A stretch of DNA of 64,000 nucleotides from Bacillus alkalisoli (GTDB lineage: Bacteria; Bacillota; Bacilli; Bacillales; Bacillaceae_I): NCBI RefSeq assembly GCF_002797415.1, contig NZ_KZ454944.1, positions 271,745 to 335,744 of the forward strand, given 5' to 3'. Position 1 is the stretch's first letter, and each line of letters starts with the position of its first letter. The notes beneath the pieces are model-generated. The model did not search any database, had not been told where the DNA came from, and saw nothing but the letters and a program-made list of their open reading frames with translations. Below, piece after piece: positions 1 through 8,772 of the stretch. The position numbers were made by a program, and so were the translations under genes.

Positions 1-297
1 GAAGGTTATCAAACATTCCAAGCAGCAAATGGTTACCAAGCATTAGACATTGTCGAAAAGCATTCACCTGATTTAGTTTTACTAGACATGAAAATTCCTG
101 GCATGGATGGCATTGAAATTTTAAAACGACTAAAAGCGATTAACAAAGACATTCAAGTAATTATCATGACCGCATACGGCGAACTCGATATGATCCAAGA
201 ATCAAAGGATCTAGGCGCAATCACGCATTTCGCCAAACCATTCGATATCGATGAAATTCGTGAAGCTGTCCGCAAATATATGCCTCAATCCGTTTAA
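1..297 (+). CDS. spo0F: Spo0F, sporulation phosphorelay response regulator (5' end cut off)
   Basis: Single-domain response regulator that takes phosphate from sporulation kinases and passes it to Spo0B and on to Spo0A. The reading frame is open from base 1 and ends in TAA; about the first 25 of 124 residues lie outside the window. Visible are the phospho-acceptor aspartate (Asp54 by B. subtilis numbering) in [11 protein letters not shown], the switch threonine in IIMTAYGE and the conserved lysine in HFAKPFD. Nearly every residue matches my memory of B. subtilis Spo0F, and fbaA follows as in B. subtilis. The product is cytosolic. The promoter is outside the window. Confidence 0.95.
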   Translation, partial: EGYQTFQAANGYQALDIVEKHSPDLVLLDMKIPGMDGIEILKRLKAINKDIQVIIMTAYGELDMIQESKDLGAITHFAKPFDIDEIREAVRKYMPQSV

Positions 298-340
298 GGC
301 ATGTCCCAAAAAGCAACCATATTTAGTGCTAGATCCTACT

Positions 341-373
341 AACCAGCATCTAGTTCTACGTCTGGTTGTTTTT
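341..373 (+). terminator. possible intrinsic terminator after spo0F
   Basis: AACCAG (341-346) pairs with CTGGTT (362-367), followed by GTTTTTTC. The stem is only 6 bp with a 15-nt loop, so this is a weak call. The rest of 374-610 shows no gene I can support; it is AT-rich with a C-rich, G-poor stretch at 390-460. Confidence 0.45.
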
Positions 374-617
374 TCTTTTGAGAAAATTAGCCACCCGGCC
401 ATATGTAGGCTACATCCCACACCCTACCATTATTTACCCTTCTTCCCATCCTATTAAACCCCAATTGTGTCTGAAAATTTAAACATTCCAACTGTTACCG
501 CTTACACTTTAAATTACTGATTTTCTTTGTTGCTCATTCGTTTTGAAGTTTGGTATGCTAAGTAATGGATAACTATTCCGACAAATATTAGCTCGCTCAT
601 ACATAGCGACATTTTGA

Positions 618-697
618 ATTGGTCAACATAGAATGAAGCTTATATTTTAGGATAGGAAGCGAAAAACACCTGCCTGAAGTTTTACAACATGCAGGCA
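618..697 (+). promoter_or_regulatory. possible fbaA promoter and leader hairpin
   Basis: TTGGTC (618-623) lies 17 bp before TATATT (641-646), a passable SigA promoter. Just downstream TGCCTG (671-676) pairs with CAGGCA (692-697), a 6-bp stem ending about 6 nt before the ribosome binding site AAAGGAGG. The hairpin could affect translation or mRNA stability, but its function is unknown. Confidence 0.35.
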
Positions 698-719
698 AAA
701 TTGCAAAGGAGGATTTACC

Positions 720-1577
720 ATGCCTTTAGTTTCAATGACAGAAATGCTAAAAAAAGCTAATGCAGAAGGCTATGCAGTAGGTCAATTTAATTTAAACAAC
801 TTAGAGTTCACGCAAGCGATTTTACAAGCTGCACAAGAAGAGAACTCTCCAGTAATTCTAGGAGTTTCTGAAGGTGCTGCTCGTTACATGGGTGGATTCA
901 AAACAGTTGTAGCAATGGTTAAAGCATTAATGGAAGAGTACAACGTAACAGTTCCAGTTGCGATTCACTTAGACCACGGTTCAAGCTTCGAATCTTGTGC
1001 AAAAGCAATTCATGCAGGTTTCACATCTGTTATGATCGACGCTTCTCACCACCCATTCGAAGAAAACATCGAAACAACTAAAAAAGTAGTAGAACTTGCA
1101 CACTTCCACGGAGTTTCTGTTGAAGCAGAACTTGGTGTAGTTGGTGGACAAGAAGACGATGTAATCGCAGAAGGCGTAATCTACGCTGACCCTAACGAGT
1201 GTGAAGAATTAGTTAAACGCACAGGTATCGACTGCCTAGCTCCAGCGTTAGGATCTGTTCACGGTCCCTACAAAGGTGAGCCAAACTTAGGATTCAAAGA
1301 AATGGAAGAAATCAACAACCGCGCGGGTGTACCTCTAGTACTTCACGGCGGAACTGGTATCCCAACTCATGATATCCAAAAATCGATTTCTTTCGGAACA
1401 GCAAAAATCAACGTAAACACAGAAAACCAAATCGCATCTGCAAAAGCAGTTCGTGAAGTTCTTGCAACAAAAACGGAAGAATATGATCCACGTAAATATT
1501 TAGGCCCAGCTCGCGACGCAATCAAAGAAACAGTAAAAGGTAAAATGCGCGAATTCGGCTCTGCAAACAAAGCTTAA
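720..1577 (+). CDS. fbaA: class II fructose-1,6-bisphosphate aldolase
   Basis: Zinc-dependent aldolase that cleaves fructose-1,6-bisphosphate to dihydroxyacetone phosphate and glyceraldehyde-3-phosphate, and works in reverse in gluconeogenesis. It is 285 residues long, the normal length. Catalytic and zinc-site residues are visible: Asp85 and His86 in HLDHGSS, His181 in GSVHGPYKG and His209 in VLHGGTG. A strong AAAGGAGG site precedes the ATG. It lies between spo0F and the transaldolase gene, as in B. subtilis. A palindromic repeat and a strong terminator follow, so it is probably transcribed alone. Confidence 0.97.
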   Translation: MPLVSMTEMLKKANAEGYAVGQFNLNNLEFTQAILQAAQEENSPVILGVSEGAARYMGGFKTVVAMVKALMEEYNVTVPVAIHLDHGSSFESCAKAIHAGFTSVMIDASHHPFEENIETTKKVVELAHFHGVSVEAELGVVGGQEDDVIAEGVIYADPNECEELVKRTGIDCLAPALGSVHGPYKGEPNLGFKEMEEINNRAGVPLVLHGGTGIPTHDIQKSISFGTAKINVNTENQIASAKAVREVLATKTEEYDPRKYLGPARDAIKETVKGKMREFGSANKA

Positions 1578-1590
1578 GGAATCCAAAATA

Positions 1591-1613
1591 TGACAGGTGC
1601 CTGGCACCTGTCA
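1591..1613. repeat. GGTGCC-type palindromic repeat, copy 1
   Basis: A perfect 23-bp palindrome with core AGGTGCCTGGCACCT, between the fbaA stop and its terminator. Seven other copies of the GGTGCC(A/T)GGCACC core occur at 12722, 19758, 54682, 56114, 57312, 59051 and 59133. It resembles REP-type palindromes. Confidence 0.8.
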
Positions 1614-1664
1614 TCATTTTGAAACATTTCATTTCAACAAACAAACTCAAACAACAACGCAACG

Positions 1665-1713
1665 AAAAAGCAAAACTACTTTCCTTCAACAAAAGTAGTT
1701 TTGCTTTTTTTCT
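1665..1713 (+). terminator. intrinsic terminator of fbaA
   Basis: A 17-bp perfect stem, AAAAGCAAAACTACTTT (1666-1682) with AAAGTAGTTTTGCTTTT (1692-1708), followed by T residues. The symmetric A and T tracts could let it act in both directions. Confidence 0.9.
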
Positions 1714-1804
1714 TTAGGGAAATCAAAAAGTGTATGGTAAAATAACAAATACCCGTAGTGCAAACTATTAATGTAAACGGATACATAAAGGAGTGTTTTT
1801 AAAA

Positions 1805-2452
1805 ATGAAATTTTTCATTGATACTGCCAACTTAGAAGAAATAAAAGCAGCACATAAACTAGGCCTACTTTCAGGCGTTACAACAAATCCAAGCTTAGTC
1901 GTAAAAGAACAAGGCGTAACATTTGAAGACCGTCTTCGCGAAATTACAGAAATCGTAAAAGGTTCCGTCAGTGCAGAAGTAATCGCACTTGATGCAGAGG
2001 GAATGATCGAAGAAGGAAAAGAACTAGCAAAAATTGCGCCAAACATCACAATCAAAGTTCCAATGACACCAGCCGGCTTAACAGCTGTAGCGGCATTTTC
2101 CGAACTAAATATTAAAACAAACGTAACGCTTGTTTTCAGTGCAAACCAAGCTTTACTAGCAGCAAGAGCTGGTGCGACATACGTTTCTCCATTCTTAGGA
2201 AGACTAGACGACATTGGTCATAACGGCATGGACTTAATCTCCACTATTGCGGACATATTTACTATCCATGACCTACCAACAGAAATTATCGCAGCATCTA
2301 TCCGTCACCCACAACACGTAACAGATGCAGCACTAAACGGCGCTCACATCGCAACGATTCCATACAAAGTCCTAATGCAACTTTTCAACCACCCACTAAC
2401 AGACCAAGGCATCGAAAAGTTCCTAGAAGACTGGAATAACCGTAAAAATTAA
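1805..2452 (+). CDS. tal: transaldolase, small FSA/TalC-type
   Basis: Enzyme of the non-oxidative pentose phosphate pathway that moves a dihydroxyacetone unit between sugar phosphates (B. subtilis YwjH). The 215-residue length fits the short transaldolase/fructose-6-phosphate aldolase family. The start [13 protein letters not shown] and GVTTNPSLV are family signatures, and the Schiff-base lysine is in ITIKVPMT. An in-frame GTG at 1793 is part of the ribosome binding site AAAGGAG, so the ATG at 1805 is taken as the start. A TGG-TAAAAT extended -10 is visible at 1735-1743. A terminator follows. Confidence 0.93.
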   Translation: MKFFIDTANLEEIKAAHKLGLLSGVTTNPSLVVKEQGVTFEDRLREITEIVKGSVSAEVIALDAEGMIEEGKELAKIAPNITIKVPMTPAGLTAVAAFSELNIKTNVTLVFSANQALLAARAGATYVSPFLGRLDDIGHNGMDLISTIADIFTIHDLPTEIIAASIRHPQHVTDAALNGAHIATIPYKVLMQLFNHPLTDQGIEKFLEDWNNRKN

Positions 2453-2466
2453 TAGGTTGAGAACTT

Positions 2467-2512
2467 AAGGGGAAAATGGCTTGCTATTTTGCAAACCGTT
2501 TTCTCCTTTTTT
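2467..2512 (+). terminator. intrinsic terminator of tal
   Basis: AAGGGGAAAATGG (2467-2479) pairs, with G-U pairs, with CCGTTTTCTCCTT (2496-2508); an inner TTGC/GCAA stem extends it, and a T run follows. Confidence 0.85.
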
Positions 2513-2619
2513 AGTTTTTTAACACCGAATTCCGTTCAGAATGAAGAAAAAACGGTCGTAGAAGAGTCCCCGAGAAGTAATTGGCGTGAAAAATGGATAG
2601 ATAGGATGACTGGATTTTG

Positions 2620-2782
2620 TATTTATCGGGGATTTTTTAGGTTTTATCGGCGAAAATGGGACTTTTACCGGCGATAATCCAGGTTATATCGGCGAAATTG
2701 TAAATCTAATCGGCGATTGACTAATCCCAATCAGCGATTCGGTGCCATTATCGGCGCATGACCCCTTTTATCAGCGACTTCT
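2620..2782. repeat. 21-bp phased array, ATCGGCGA family, copy A1
   Basis: Eight copies of the core ATC(G/A)GCGA start at 2625, 2646, 2667, 2688, 2709, 2730, 2750 and 2770. Steps are 21 bp five times and then 20 bp twice. The sequence between cores is not conserved. The same core and period recur at 10033-10212 and 61176-61336. The array lies between the tal terminator and murAB. Short open frames through it are a by-product of the repeat. Confidence 0.9.
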
Positions 2783-3307
2783 TTTTCGGTATATCCATCT
2801 TACTTAGAGTTCATCCCCAAACCCAACTAAGACCAAACAAACTATTATTCCATTAGCACTAGAAAATAATAGTAATTAGGCACTGAATTTTACAATTTCG
2901 TAAAAGTTGGCCATCTACCATTTATATTTTCTCAAAATCGTGTAAACTAATAAGTGGACTAATTTAATATTTGAATCAAGTAATTGTACATTATGAAACT
3001 CACTCATTTACGTTTCGTTTATTGAAAAACGAATTTTTGTCATATCACTTTGCATAATGTTTGTACGATAATTATTTATAAAATTAATCTATATGTTTTA
3101 ATTCGTATTTCATCCAGTAGCCATACATTGTGAAACGGACTCAAGTAGCGTGTTTTCCTAAACAAGCACGAACTATTGATTATTTTATAATTGCCAAAAA
3201 ATGTGTATAATAATGAATACATACTTTGTGCACGAAACGAAAAAGCAAACAATTCATCATAAATTCATTAGCTATAATATAAGCTCACCCTAGAAGGGAG
3301 ATTTAAT
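2783..3307. other. AT-rich intergenic region before murAB
   Basis: No gene is supported here. ACTATTATT (2841-2849) can pair with AATAATAGT (2865-2873). The region holds the left arm of a 29-bp inverted repeat that flanks murAB (2979-3007) and a degraded direct copy of it at about 3124-3143. TATAAT hexamers at 3206 and 3273 may be -10 elements for murAB, but I see no good -35 for either. Confidence 0.5.
2979..3007 (+). repeat. left arm of 29-bp inverted repeat flanking murAB
   Basis: These 29 bases, starting AGTAATTGTACATTATG, are repeated exactly in inverted orientation at 4643-4671, just past the murAB terminator. The arms are 1.6 kb apart and enclose the whole gene and its terminator. Confidence 0.9.
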
Positions 3308-4603
3308 ATGGAAAAATTAAAAATTATTGGTGGCACAAAATTAAGCGGGACGGTTCGAGTAAGCGGTGCAAAAAATAGTGCAGTTGCCCTCATTCCTGCA
3401 ACAATTTTAGCAGAATCACCTGTTATGATCGATGGTTTACCACAAATATCAGACGTAAATATTTTAGGCAGCCTTTTAGAAGAAATCGGAGGAACTGTCA
3501 CACTAACTGAAGATGGCTCCATGACAGTGAATCCTGAAAATATGATAGCCATGCCTTTACCGAATGGAAAAGTAAAAAAACTTCGTGCTTCCTACTATCT
3601 AATGGGTGCAATGCTCGGAAGATTTAAAAAAGCGGTAGTAGGCCTTCCTGGTGGATGCCATCTTGGCCCAAGACCGATTGACCAACATATTAAAGGATTT
3701 GAAGCGCTAGGTGCTCAAGTGACAAACGAGCAAGGTGCCATCTACCTGCGTGCCGACGAACTAAGAGGAGCCCGCATCTACTTAGACGTAGTAAGCGTTG
3801 GTGCAACAATCAATATCATGCTAGCAGCGGTTCGAGCAAAAGGCAGAACCATTATTGAAAATGCCGCAAAAGAGCCAGAGATTATTGATGTAGCAACCTT
3901 ATTAACAAGCATGGGTGCGAAAATTAAAGGTGCTGGAACAGACGTCATTCGTATTGATGGAGTCGACAAGCTACACGGATGTCGTCATACAATCATCCCT
4001 GACCGAATTGAAGCGGGTACATACATGATTATGGCCGCAGCAGTTGGTAAAGAAATGATTATCGACAACGTTATTCCAACTCACTTAGAGCCTGTCATTG
4101 CAAAACTACGAGAAATGGGCGTACGAATTGATGTGAATAACCATCAAGACCAATTGTTAGTCGTTCCTGGAGACGTACTAAAAGCAATTGACGTGAAAAC
4201 ATTAGTTCACCCAGGCTTCCCAACAGACTTACAACAGCCGATGACTGCCCTGCTTACAAAAGCAACTGGGACAAGCATCGTCACAGATACCATTTATTCC
4301 GCACGCTTCAAGCACGTAGACGAACTACGCCGCATGAATGCTCAGATCAAAGTGGAAGGCAGATCAGCGATCGTAAACGGACCTGTCCAACTTCAAGGAG
4401 CAAAAGTGAAAGCAAGTGATCTGCGCGCTGGTGCTTCACTTGTTATTGCTGGATTAATGGCAGACGGTATTACAGAAGTTACAGGCTTAGAACATATTGA
4501 CCGTGGCTATAGCCATTTAGAAGAAAAGCTAAAAGGACTAGGCGCTACTTTATGGCGAGAAGACCTATCAGAAGAAGAAATAGAACAAATGCAAAATTCA
4601 TAA
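3308..4603 (+). CDS. murAB: UDP-N-acetylglucosamine 1-carboxyvinyltransferase, MurAB/MurZ paralogue
   Basis: Cytosolic enzyme of the first committed step of peptidoglycan precursor synthesis: transfer of enolpyruvate from PEP to UDP-GlcNAc. It has 431 residues. Active-site features are Lys22-Asn23 in SGAKNS, the fosfomycin-target Cys117 in [11 protein letters not shown] and the catalytic aspartate in HPGFPTD. AGAAGGGAG precedes the ATG. It lies between tal and glpX as B. subtilis murAB (murZ) does; the second paralogue, murAA, is at 51659. The gene and its terminator are enclosed by a 29-bp inverted repeat. Confidence 0.95.
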   Translation: MEKLKIIGGTKLSGTVRVSGAKNSAVALIPATILAESPVMIDGLPQISDVNILGSLLEEIGGTVTLTEDGSMTVNPENMIAMPLPNGKVKKLRASYYLMGAMLGRFKKAVVGLPGGCHLGPRPIDQHIKGFEALGAQVTNEQGAIYLRADELRGARIYLDVVSVGATINIMLAAVRAKGRTIIENAAKEPEIIDVATLLTSMGAKIKGAGTDVIRIDGVDKLHGCRHTIIPDRIEAGTYMIMAAAVGKEMIIDNVIPTHLEPVIAKLREMGVRIDVNNHQDQLLVVPGDVLKAIDVKTLVHPGFPTDLQQPMTALLTKATGTSIVTDTIYSARFKHVDELRRMNAQIKVEGRSAIVNGPVQLQGAKVKASDLRAGASLVIAGLMADGITEVTGLEHIDRGYSHLEEKLKGLGATLWREDLSEEEIEQMQNS

Positions 4604-4610
4604 ATTACGT

Positions 4611-4640
4611 AAAGAACTCAACCAAGTTGGGTTCTTTTTT
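4611..4640 (+). terminator. intrinsic terminator of murAB
   Basis: GAACTCAAC (4614-4622) pairs with GTTGGGTTC (4626-4634) around a 3-nt loop, followed by six T. Confidence 0.9.
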
Positions 4641-4642
4641 AC

Positions 4643-4671
4643 ATGAGTGAGTTTCATAATGTACAATTACT
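4643..4671 (-). repeat. right arm of 29-bp inverted repeat flanking murAB
   Basis: Exact reverse complement of 2979-3007. It begins 3 bp after the T tract of the murAB terminator. Confidence 0.9.
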
Positions 4672-4676
4672 AAACG

Positions 4677-4705
4677 AAAAACGAATAGTAAACCTATTCG
4701 TTTTT
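4677..4705. terminator. symmetric hairpin, possible two-way terminator
   Basis: AAAAACGAATAG (4677-4688) pairs perfectly with CTATTCGTTTTT (4694-4705) around a 5-nt loop. It looks like a terminator in either direction and partly duplicates the one at 4611. The word GAAAAACGAAT also occurs near 3023 and 61611. Confidence 0.6.
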
Positions 4706-4828
4706 AAACACCTTATTAAACGAACATATTAATTTGTATTACACTAAAATATTCGTTTTTCATTAACGAACATAAATGATGAAATTGATTTACATAAATC
4801 AAAAAAATCCCCATGATCCGACTGACTA

Positions 4829-4837
4829 TGTTATACT
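4829..4837 (+). promoter_or_regulatory. extended -10 promoter of glpX
   Basis: TGTTATACT fits an extended -10 (TGnTATAcT), about 60 bp before the glpX start. No -35 is obvious at 17 bp, which is normal for this class. Confidence 0.45.
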
Positions 4838-4900
4838 ATATGTATCAATAGTATATCACATTAATTTAAACATATTACATAGGTACTGGGGGAAGGCAAA

Positions 4901-5869
4901 ATGGAAAGAAGTTTATCAATGGAACTAATTCGTGTAACAGAGGCGGCGGCATTATCTTCTGCACGTTGGATGGGTAGAGGAGACAAGGAAAAAGCGGATG
5001 ACGCTGCAACTTCAGCAATGCGTGACGTTTTTGATACAATCCCTATGAAAGGGACAGTAGTTATTGGTGAAGGAGAAATGGATGAAGCACCAATGCTTTA
5101 TATTGGAGAGAAACTAGGAACTGGTTTTGGACCGCGCCTTGACGTAGCAGTTGACCCACTAGAAGGGACAAGTATCGTTGCTTCAGGTGGTTGGAACGCG
5201 CTAGCAGTTTTAGCTGTTGCAGACAACGGCAACCTTTTACATGCTCCTGATATGTATATGGACAAAATTGCAGTTGGCCCAGAAGCAGTAGGGAAAATTG
5301 ACTTAAATGCATCAGTACTAGACAACTTAAAAGCAGTAGCAGAAGCGAAAAATAAAGACATCGAAGACGTAGTAGCAGTTATATTAAACCGCCCACGTCA
5401 TGAAAAAATCATTTCTGAACTTCGCGAAGCTGGAGCACGAATTAAGCTTATCGACGATGGCGATGTTGCAGCAGCGATCAATACTGCATTCGATACGACT
5501 GGCGTTGATATACTATTCGGTTCAGGGGGAGCGCCTGAAGGAGTTATCGCAGCAGTAGCATTAAAGTGTTTAGGCGGAGAAATTCAAGGACGCCTTTTAC
5601 CACAAAATGAAGAAGAATTAGAGCGTTGCCGAAAAATGGGCATCGAAGACGTAAATGCAGTTCTTCGCATGGAAGACCTTGTACGCGGGGACGACGCAAT
5701 CTTCGCAGCAACTGGTGTAACAGACGGAGAGCTATTACGCGGTGTTCAATTTAAAGGTACAAATGCAACGACTCACTCTGTCGTTATGCGTGCGAAAAGC
5801 GGAACAGTTCGTTTCATTGATGGACAACATAACATTAAGAAAAAGCCAAATCTAGTAATGAAGCCGTAA
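4901..5869 (+). CDS. glpX: class II fructose-1,6-bisphosphatase, GlpX type
   Basis: Metal-dependent phosphatase that converts fructose-1,6-bisphosphate to fructose-6-phosphate, a gluconeogenic step opposing phosphofructokinase. It has 322 residues, usual for GlpX. The GEGEMDEAP and DPLEGTS motifs carry the acidic metal and substrate ligands of the lithium-sensitive phosphatase superfamily, and the GSGGAPEGV loop is typical of GlpX. The start [17 protein letters not shown] matches the family and follows a GGGGGAAGG site. It lies between murAB and rho as in B. subtilis. Its stop codon is inside the terminator stem. Confidence 0.95.
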   Translation: MERSLSMELIRVTEAAALSSARWMGRGDKEKADDAATSAMRDVFDTIPMKGTVVIGEGEMDEAPMLYIGEKLGTGFGPRLDVAVDPLEGTSIVASGGWNALAVLAVADNGNLLHAPDMYMDKIAVGPEAVGKIDLNASVLDNLKAVAEAKNKDIEDVVAVILNRPRHEKIISELREAGARIKLIDDGDVAAAINTAFDTTGVDILFGSGGAPEGVIAAVALKCLGGEIQGRLLPQNEEELERCRKMGIEDVNAVLRMEDLVRGDDAIFAATGVTDGELLRGVQFKGTNATTHSVVMRAKSGTVRFIDGQHNIKKKPNLVMKP

Positions 5870-5889
5870 GCAATTGCTTACGGCTTTTT
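5861..5889 (+). terminator. intrinsic terminator overlapping the glpX stop
   Basis: A perfect palindrome, AAGCCGTAAGCAA (5861-5873) with TTGCTTACGGCTT (5874-5886), then T residues. The glpX TAA (5867-5869) is inside the left arm. Confidence 0.9.
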
Positions 5890-6454
5890 CGATGTTTAAT
5901 CTTCCTTCATAATGGGTATAAAAATAAAGGTGAAGCTAAATAGAACATATGTTTGCAATTCTAGTTGAAAGATGATATAGTATCTATAGAATAACCTCTT
6001 AGCCGTCCAAAACTGCTACTAGCCTTCGAAATCTATAGTATAAAGTGAAAAATTCATTTTCCCTTACGCAATTTGTCATTTCTCGCTAGGGAAAGTCAAC
6101 AAAAAACTATTGCTTAAACGAGTGAATTGTGGGTAAAATAAAGAATACTTTGCTTTTAATAAAGAATATTCATCTAAACTCTTCTACTAACTACAAATGC
6201 CTTCCGTTACAAAAATAACCTGGCACAAACAACAATTGTACAAGCTTCATCCTATTATTTTTTGCAATATGAAAATTTTATTTTTCGTATGCCAAAAAAT
6301 AATCTTTGTCTAAAGTTTCTTCAAACTTCTTCAACACGACAGCCTTCCTACATACTTGTTGAGCTTAATCGAGGTCCTTTCAAATGATGTATTAGTTTAT
6401 ATAACAGTTAATTGAAGTATGAAACTTGGACAACATTTATAATGCCAGAATAGA
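5890..6454. other. intergenic region, nothing identified
   Basis: About 560 bp without a supportable gene. It is AT-rich with scattered TATAAT-like words and no clear promoter pair, repeat array or terminator. With the two palindromic elements that follow, it makes rho's upstream region about 1 kb long. Confidence 0.4.
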
Positions 6455-6602
6455 GTTGATGTTCGCTACAGTTGGGAGACTCCTGCGGGAAGAGCAGGAG
6501 ACGGGAGACCCCACAGACGTGAATGCGTCGAGGAGTAGGTTTTTTCACATAACCTTCCTTTTTACCGCCCGCAAAAAGCGAGCAACTGTAGCGAACATCA
6601 AC
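6455..6602 (+). mobile_element. palindromic element H, copy 1
   Basis: A 148-bp element bounded by a perfect 20-bp inverted repeat, GTTGATGTTCGCTACAGTTG at 6455-6474 with its complement at 6583-6602. The inner core runs GACTCCTGCGGG, GAGACCCCACAG, GAGGAGTAGG, TTTTTTCAC, AACCTTCC, ACCGCCCGC and AAAGCGA. Four more copies lie at 6703, 12805, 25431 and 43515. Similar GACTCCTGCGGG...CCGCCCGC elements are widespread in Bacillaceae as far as I recall. There is no transposase, so it would be non-autonomous. Confidence 0.85.
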
Positions 6603-6702
6603 GGTTTTATACCGTAGTGTGAAAGCTAAATGAAGAAACAATGACATGATTTTTAAAATAAAAGCTATGTTAAAGTTTATTGTTGATAAATAAATACTAT
6701 TA

Positions 6703-6862
6703 GCTGTCGATTTCCGTGCAAGGCTGAGACTCCTGCGGGAAAAGCGGGGAGCGGGAGACCCCACAGGCGCTTGCGCCGAGGAGTAGGTTTTTTCACGATA
6801 GTGAAAATAACCTTCCTTTTTACCGCCCGCGGAAAGCGAAGCCTTGCACGGAAATCAACAGC
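6703..6862 (+). mobile_element. palindromic element H, copy 2
   Basis: Same core as copy 1, but different terminal arms: GCTGTCGATTTCCGTGCAAG (start of the arm at 6703-6725) pairs with 6840-6862 with one mismatch. A second, imperfect outer inverted repeat continues beyond it (6664-6687 with 6854-6877). Inside, GGTTTTTTCAC and GTGAAAATAACC form a nested hairpin. It ends about 45 bp before the rho start. Confidence 0.85.
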
Positions 6863-6908
6863 GAACTTTAACACAGCCAAAATAAAAGATTGAGTGGTGT
6901 ATAGATCC

Positions 6909-8171
6909 ATGGATTTAACAATTGCAAAACTTGAAAATTTAAAGCTAAAAGAACTTTACGAACTAGCAAAACAACTAAAAATTTCCTACTATAGCAAATT
7001 AACAAAAAAAGAGCTAATCTTTGCTATCTTAAAAGCACAAGCAGAACAAGATGGGCTATTATTTATGGAAGGTGTACTAGAAATCATCCAATCAGAAGGT
7101 TTCGGTTTCCTTAGACCTATCAACTACTCTCCAAGCTCGGAAGACATCTACATTTCAGCATCGCAAATTCGTCGATTTGATTTAAGAAACGGTGATAAAG
7201 TATCAGGTAAAGTTCGTCCTCCAAAAGAAAATGAGCGTTACTACGGCCTATTGCACGTGGAAGCTGTAAACGGGGAAGATCCAGAAACAGCAAAAGAACG
7301 CGTTCACTTTCCTGGTTTAACACCTTTGTATCCAGACCGTAAAATTTTGATGGAAACAACGACAAAAAGTCTTTCTACAAGAATCATGGATTTAATTGCG
7401 CCAGTTGGTTTTGGTCAACGTGGACTTGTTGTTGCGCCACCTAAAGCTGGTAAAACAATGCTTATTAAAGAAATTGCCAATAGCATTACGACCAATCATC
7501 CAGAAGCAGAACTAATCATACTTTTAATTGATGAGCGTCCAGAGGAAGTAACAGATATCGAACGTTCTGTTGCAGGTGATGTGGTAAGTTCTACATTTGA
7601 TGAAGTACCTGAAAACCATATTAAAGTGGCCGAGCTAGTATTAGAACGCGCAATGCGTCTAGTTGAACATAAACGTGATGTTATCATTTTAATGGATAGT
7701 ATCACTCGTTTAGCTCGTGCGTATAACTTAGTTATTCCACCGAGCGGACGTACTTTATCTGGTGGTATCGATCCGGCTGCGTTCCACCGACCTAAACGTT
7801 TCTTCGGAGCAGCCCGTAATATTGAAGAAGGCGGAAGCTTAACAATTTTAGCAACTGCATTAATTGATACAGGCTCGCGTATGGATGACGTTATTTATGA
7901 GGAATTCAAAGGTACTGGTAACATGGAATTACACCTTGATCGTTCTCTTGCAGAGCGTCGTATCTTCCCAGCGATTGATATTCGTCGCTCTGGTACTCGT
8001 AAAGAAGAGTTATTAATACCAAAAGAACACCTAGACAAATTATGGGCAATTCGTAAAACGATGTCAGATTCGCCTGACTTCGCCGAAAAACTGCTACGCA
8101 GATTGCGCCAAACAAAATCAAATAAAGAATTTTTCGATATGCTAGACGAAGAACAAAAGACGAGAAGATAA
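6909..8171 (+). CDS. rho: transcription termination factor Rho
   Basis: Hexameric RNA-dependent ATPase that ends transcription of untranslated RNA. The 420 residues comprise an N-terminal Rho_N helical region (1-45), a cold-shock-like RNA-binding domain (about 50-125, with EGFGFLRP) and the RecA-like ATPase with Walker A PPKAGKTM and Walker B VIILMDS. In-frame GTG codons at 6894 and 6897 have no ribosome binding site, whereas GAGTGGTG precedes the ATG at 6909 at suitable spacing. Its B. subtilis neighbours glpX and rpmE are conserved. The ~1-kb upstream region holds two H elements. Confidence 0.95.
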   Translation: MDLTIAKLENLKLKELYELAKQLKISYYSKLTKKELIFAILKAQAEQDGLLFMEGVLEIIQSEGFGFLRPINYSPSSEDIYISASQIRRFDLRNGDKVSGKVRPPKENERYYGLLHVEAVNGEDPETAKERVHFPGLTPLYPDRKILMETTTKSLSTRIMDLIAPVGFGQRGLVVAPPKAGKTMLIKEIANSITTNHPEAELIILLIDERPEEVTDIERSVAGDVVSSTFDEVPENHIKVAELVLERAMRLVEHKRDVIILMDSITRLARAYNLVIPPSGRTLSGGIDPAAFHRPKRFFGAARNIEEGGSLTILATALIDTGSRMDDVIYEEFKGTGNMELHLDRSLAERRIFPAIDIRRSGTRKEELLIPKEHLDKLWAIRKTMSDSPDFAEKLLRRLRQTKSNKEFFDMLDEEQKTRR

Positions 8172-8222
8172 GCTAGGGAGAAATTCCCAACGAAATAAAG
8201 GCCTAAACTATTTTTTCTTATC

Positions 8223-8251
8223 TTGCAAAACCGAGATAACCTTGATATAAT
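8223..8251 (+). promoter_or_regulatory. SigA promoter of rpmE2
   Basis: TTGCAA (8223-8228), a 17-bp spacer and TATAAT (8246-8251). It gives a leader of about 110 nt before rpmE2. ATGAT (from 8279) and ATCAT (to 8313) could close a leader hairpin; I cannot assign it to a known ribosomal-protein leader. Confidence 0.75.
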
Positions 8252-8367
8252 TTCATCAGTGTGTTTTTAAAGAATAAATGATGTCGAAGGTGGTCAAGTT
8301 CCCTTGGTATCATTTTGTGATATTAACTCTGTTTCGAAAGAATCAGGGCATAAAGGAGATGACAATA

Positions 8368-8613
8368 ATGAAAGCAGGAATTCATCCAGAATACCGTAAA
8401 GTTGTATTTATGGACATCAACACTAACTTCCAGTTCATCACTGGTTCTACTATGAGAACTAATGAGACTGTTGAGTGGGAAGACGGTACTACTTACCCGT
8501 TAATTAAAGTTGAGATCTCTTCTGATTCTCACCCATTCTACACTGGACGTCAGAAGCATGCTGCAGCTGACGGACGTGTTGAGCGTTTCAACAAAAAATA
8601 CGGCCTTAAGTAA
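8368..8613 (+). CDS. rpmE2: ribosomal protein bL31, type B (zinc-independent)
   Basis: An 81-residue 50S subunit protein. The sequence [17 protein letters not shown], with the GSTM and [10 protein letters not shown] motifs, is the long type B L31. It has no cysteine, so the zinc-binding CxxC pairs of type A L31 are absent. The start follows a strong AAAGGAGATGAC site; upstream in-frame codons lack one. In B. subtilis the zinc-binding rpmE sits here after rho and the zinc-free paralogue (ytiA) is elsewhere under Zur, so this arrangement differs. I see no obvious Zur box. Confidence 0.93.
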   Translation: MKAGIHPEYRKVVFMDINTNFQFITGSTMRTNETVEWEDGTTYPLIKVEISSDSHPFYTGRQKHAAADGRVERFNKKYGLK

Positions 8614-8621
8614 TAAAACAG

Positions 8622-8660
8622 AAACAGGCAAGGTTATTTCAAAACTTGCCTGTTTTTTTC
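8622..8660 (+). terminator. intrinsic terminator of rpmE2
   Basis: AAACAGGCAAG (8622-8632) pairs with CTTGCCTGTTT (8645-8655), then a T run. Confidence 0.9.
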
Positions 8661-8674
8661 TTTTACAAGAGATA

Positions 8675-8743
8675 CTAGTGGTTAGTGATTAGTGGTTAGG
8701 TTAATGGGCTTTCCCTTCCTAACCACTAATCACTAACCACTAG
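8675..8743. repeat. perfect 26-bp inverted repeat of TAGTGGTTAG type
   Basis: CTAGTGGTTAGTGATTAGTG... (8675-8700) is matched exactly by its complement at 8718-8743 across a 17-nt loop. Each arm is built from the word AGTG(A/G)TTAG. Related words occur at 12277-12308, 43472-43490 and 45001-45076. Confidence 0.85.
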
Positions 8744-8772
8744 CCACTAATTAAAGAGGGGAGAGGCCGTAC

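Noticed and set aside
211-420. 69-residue - strand frame across the spo0F end
   Set aside because: Antisense to spo0F and its terminator, no ribosome site.
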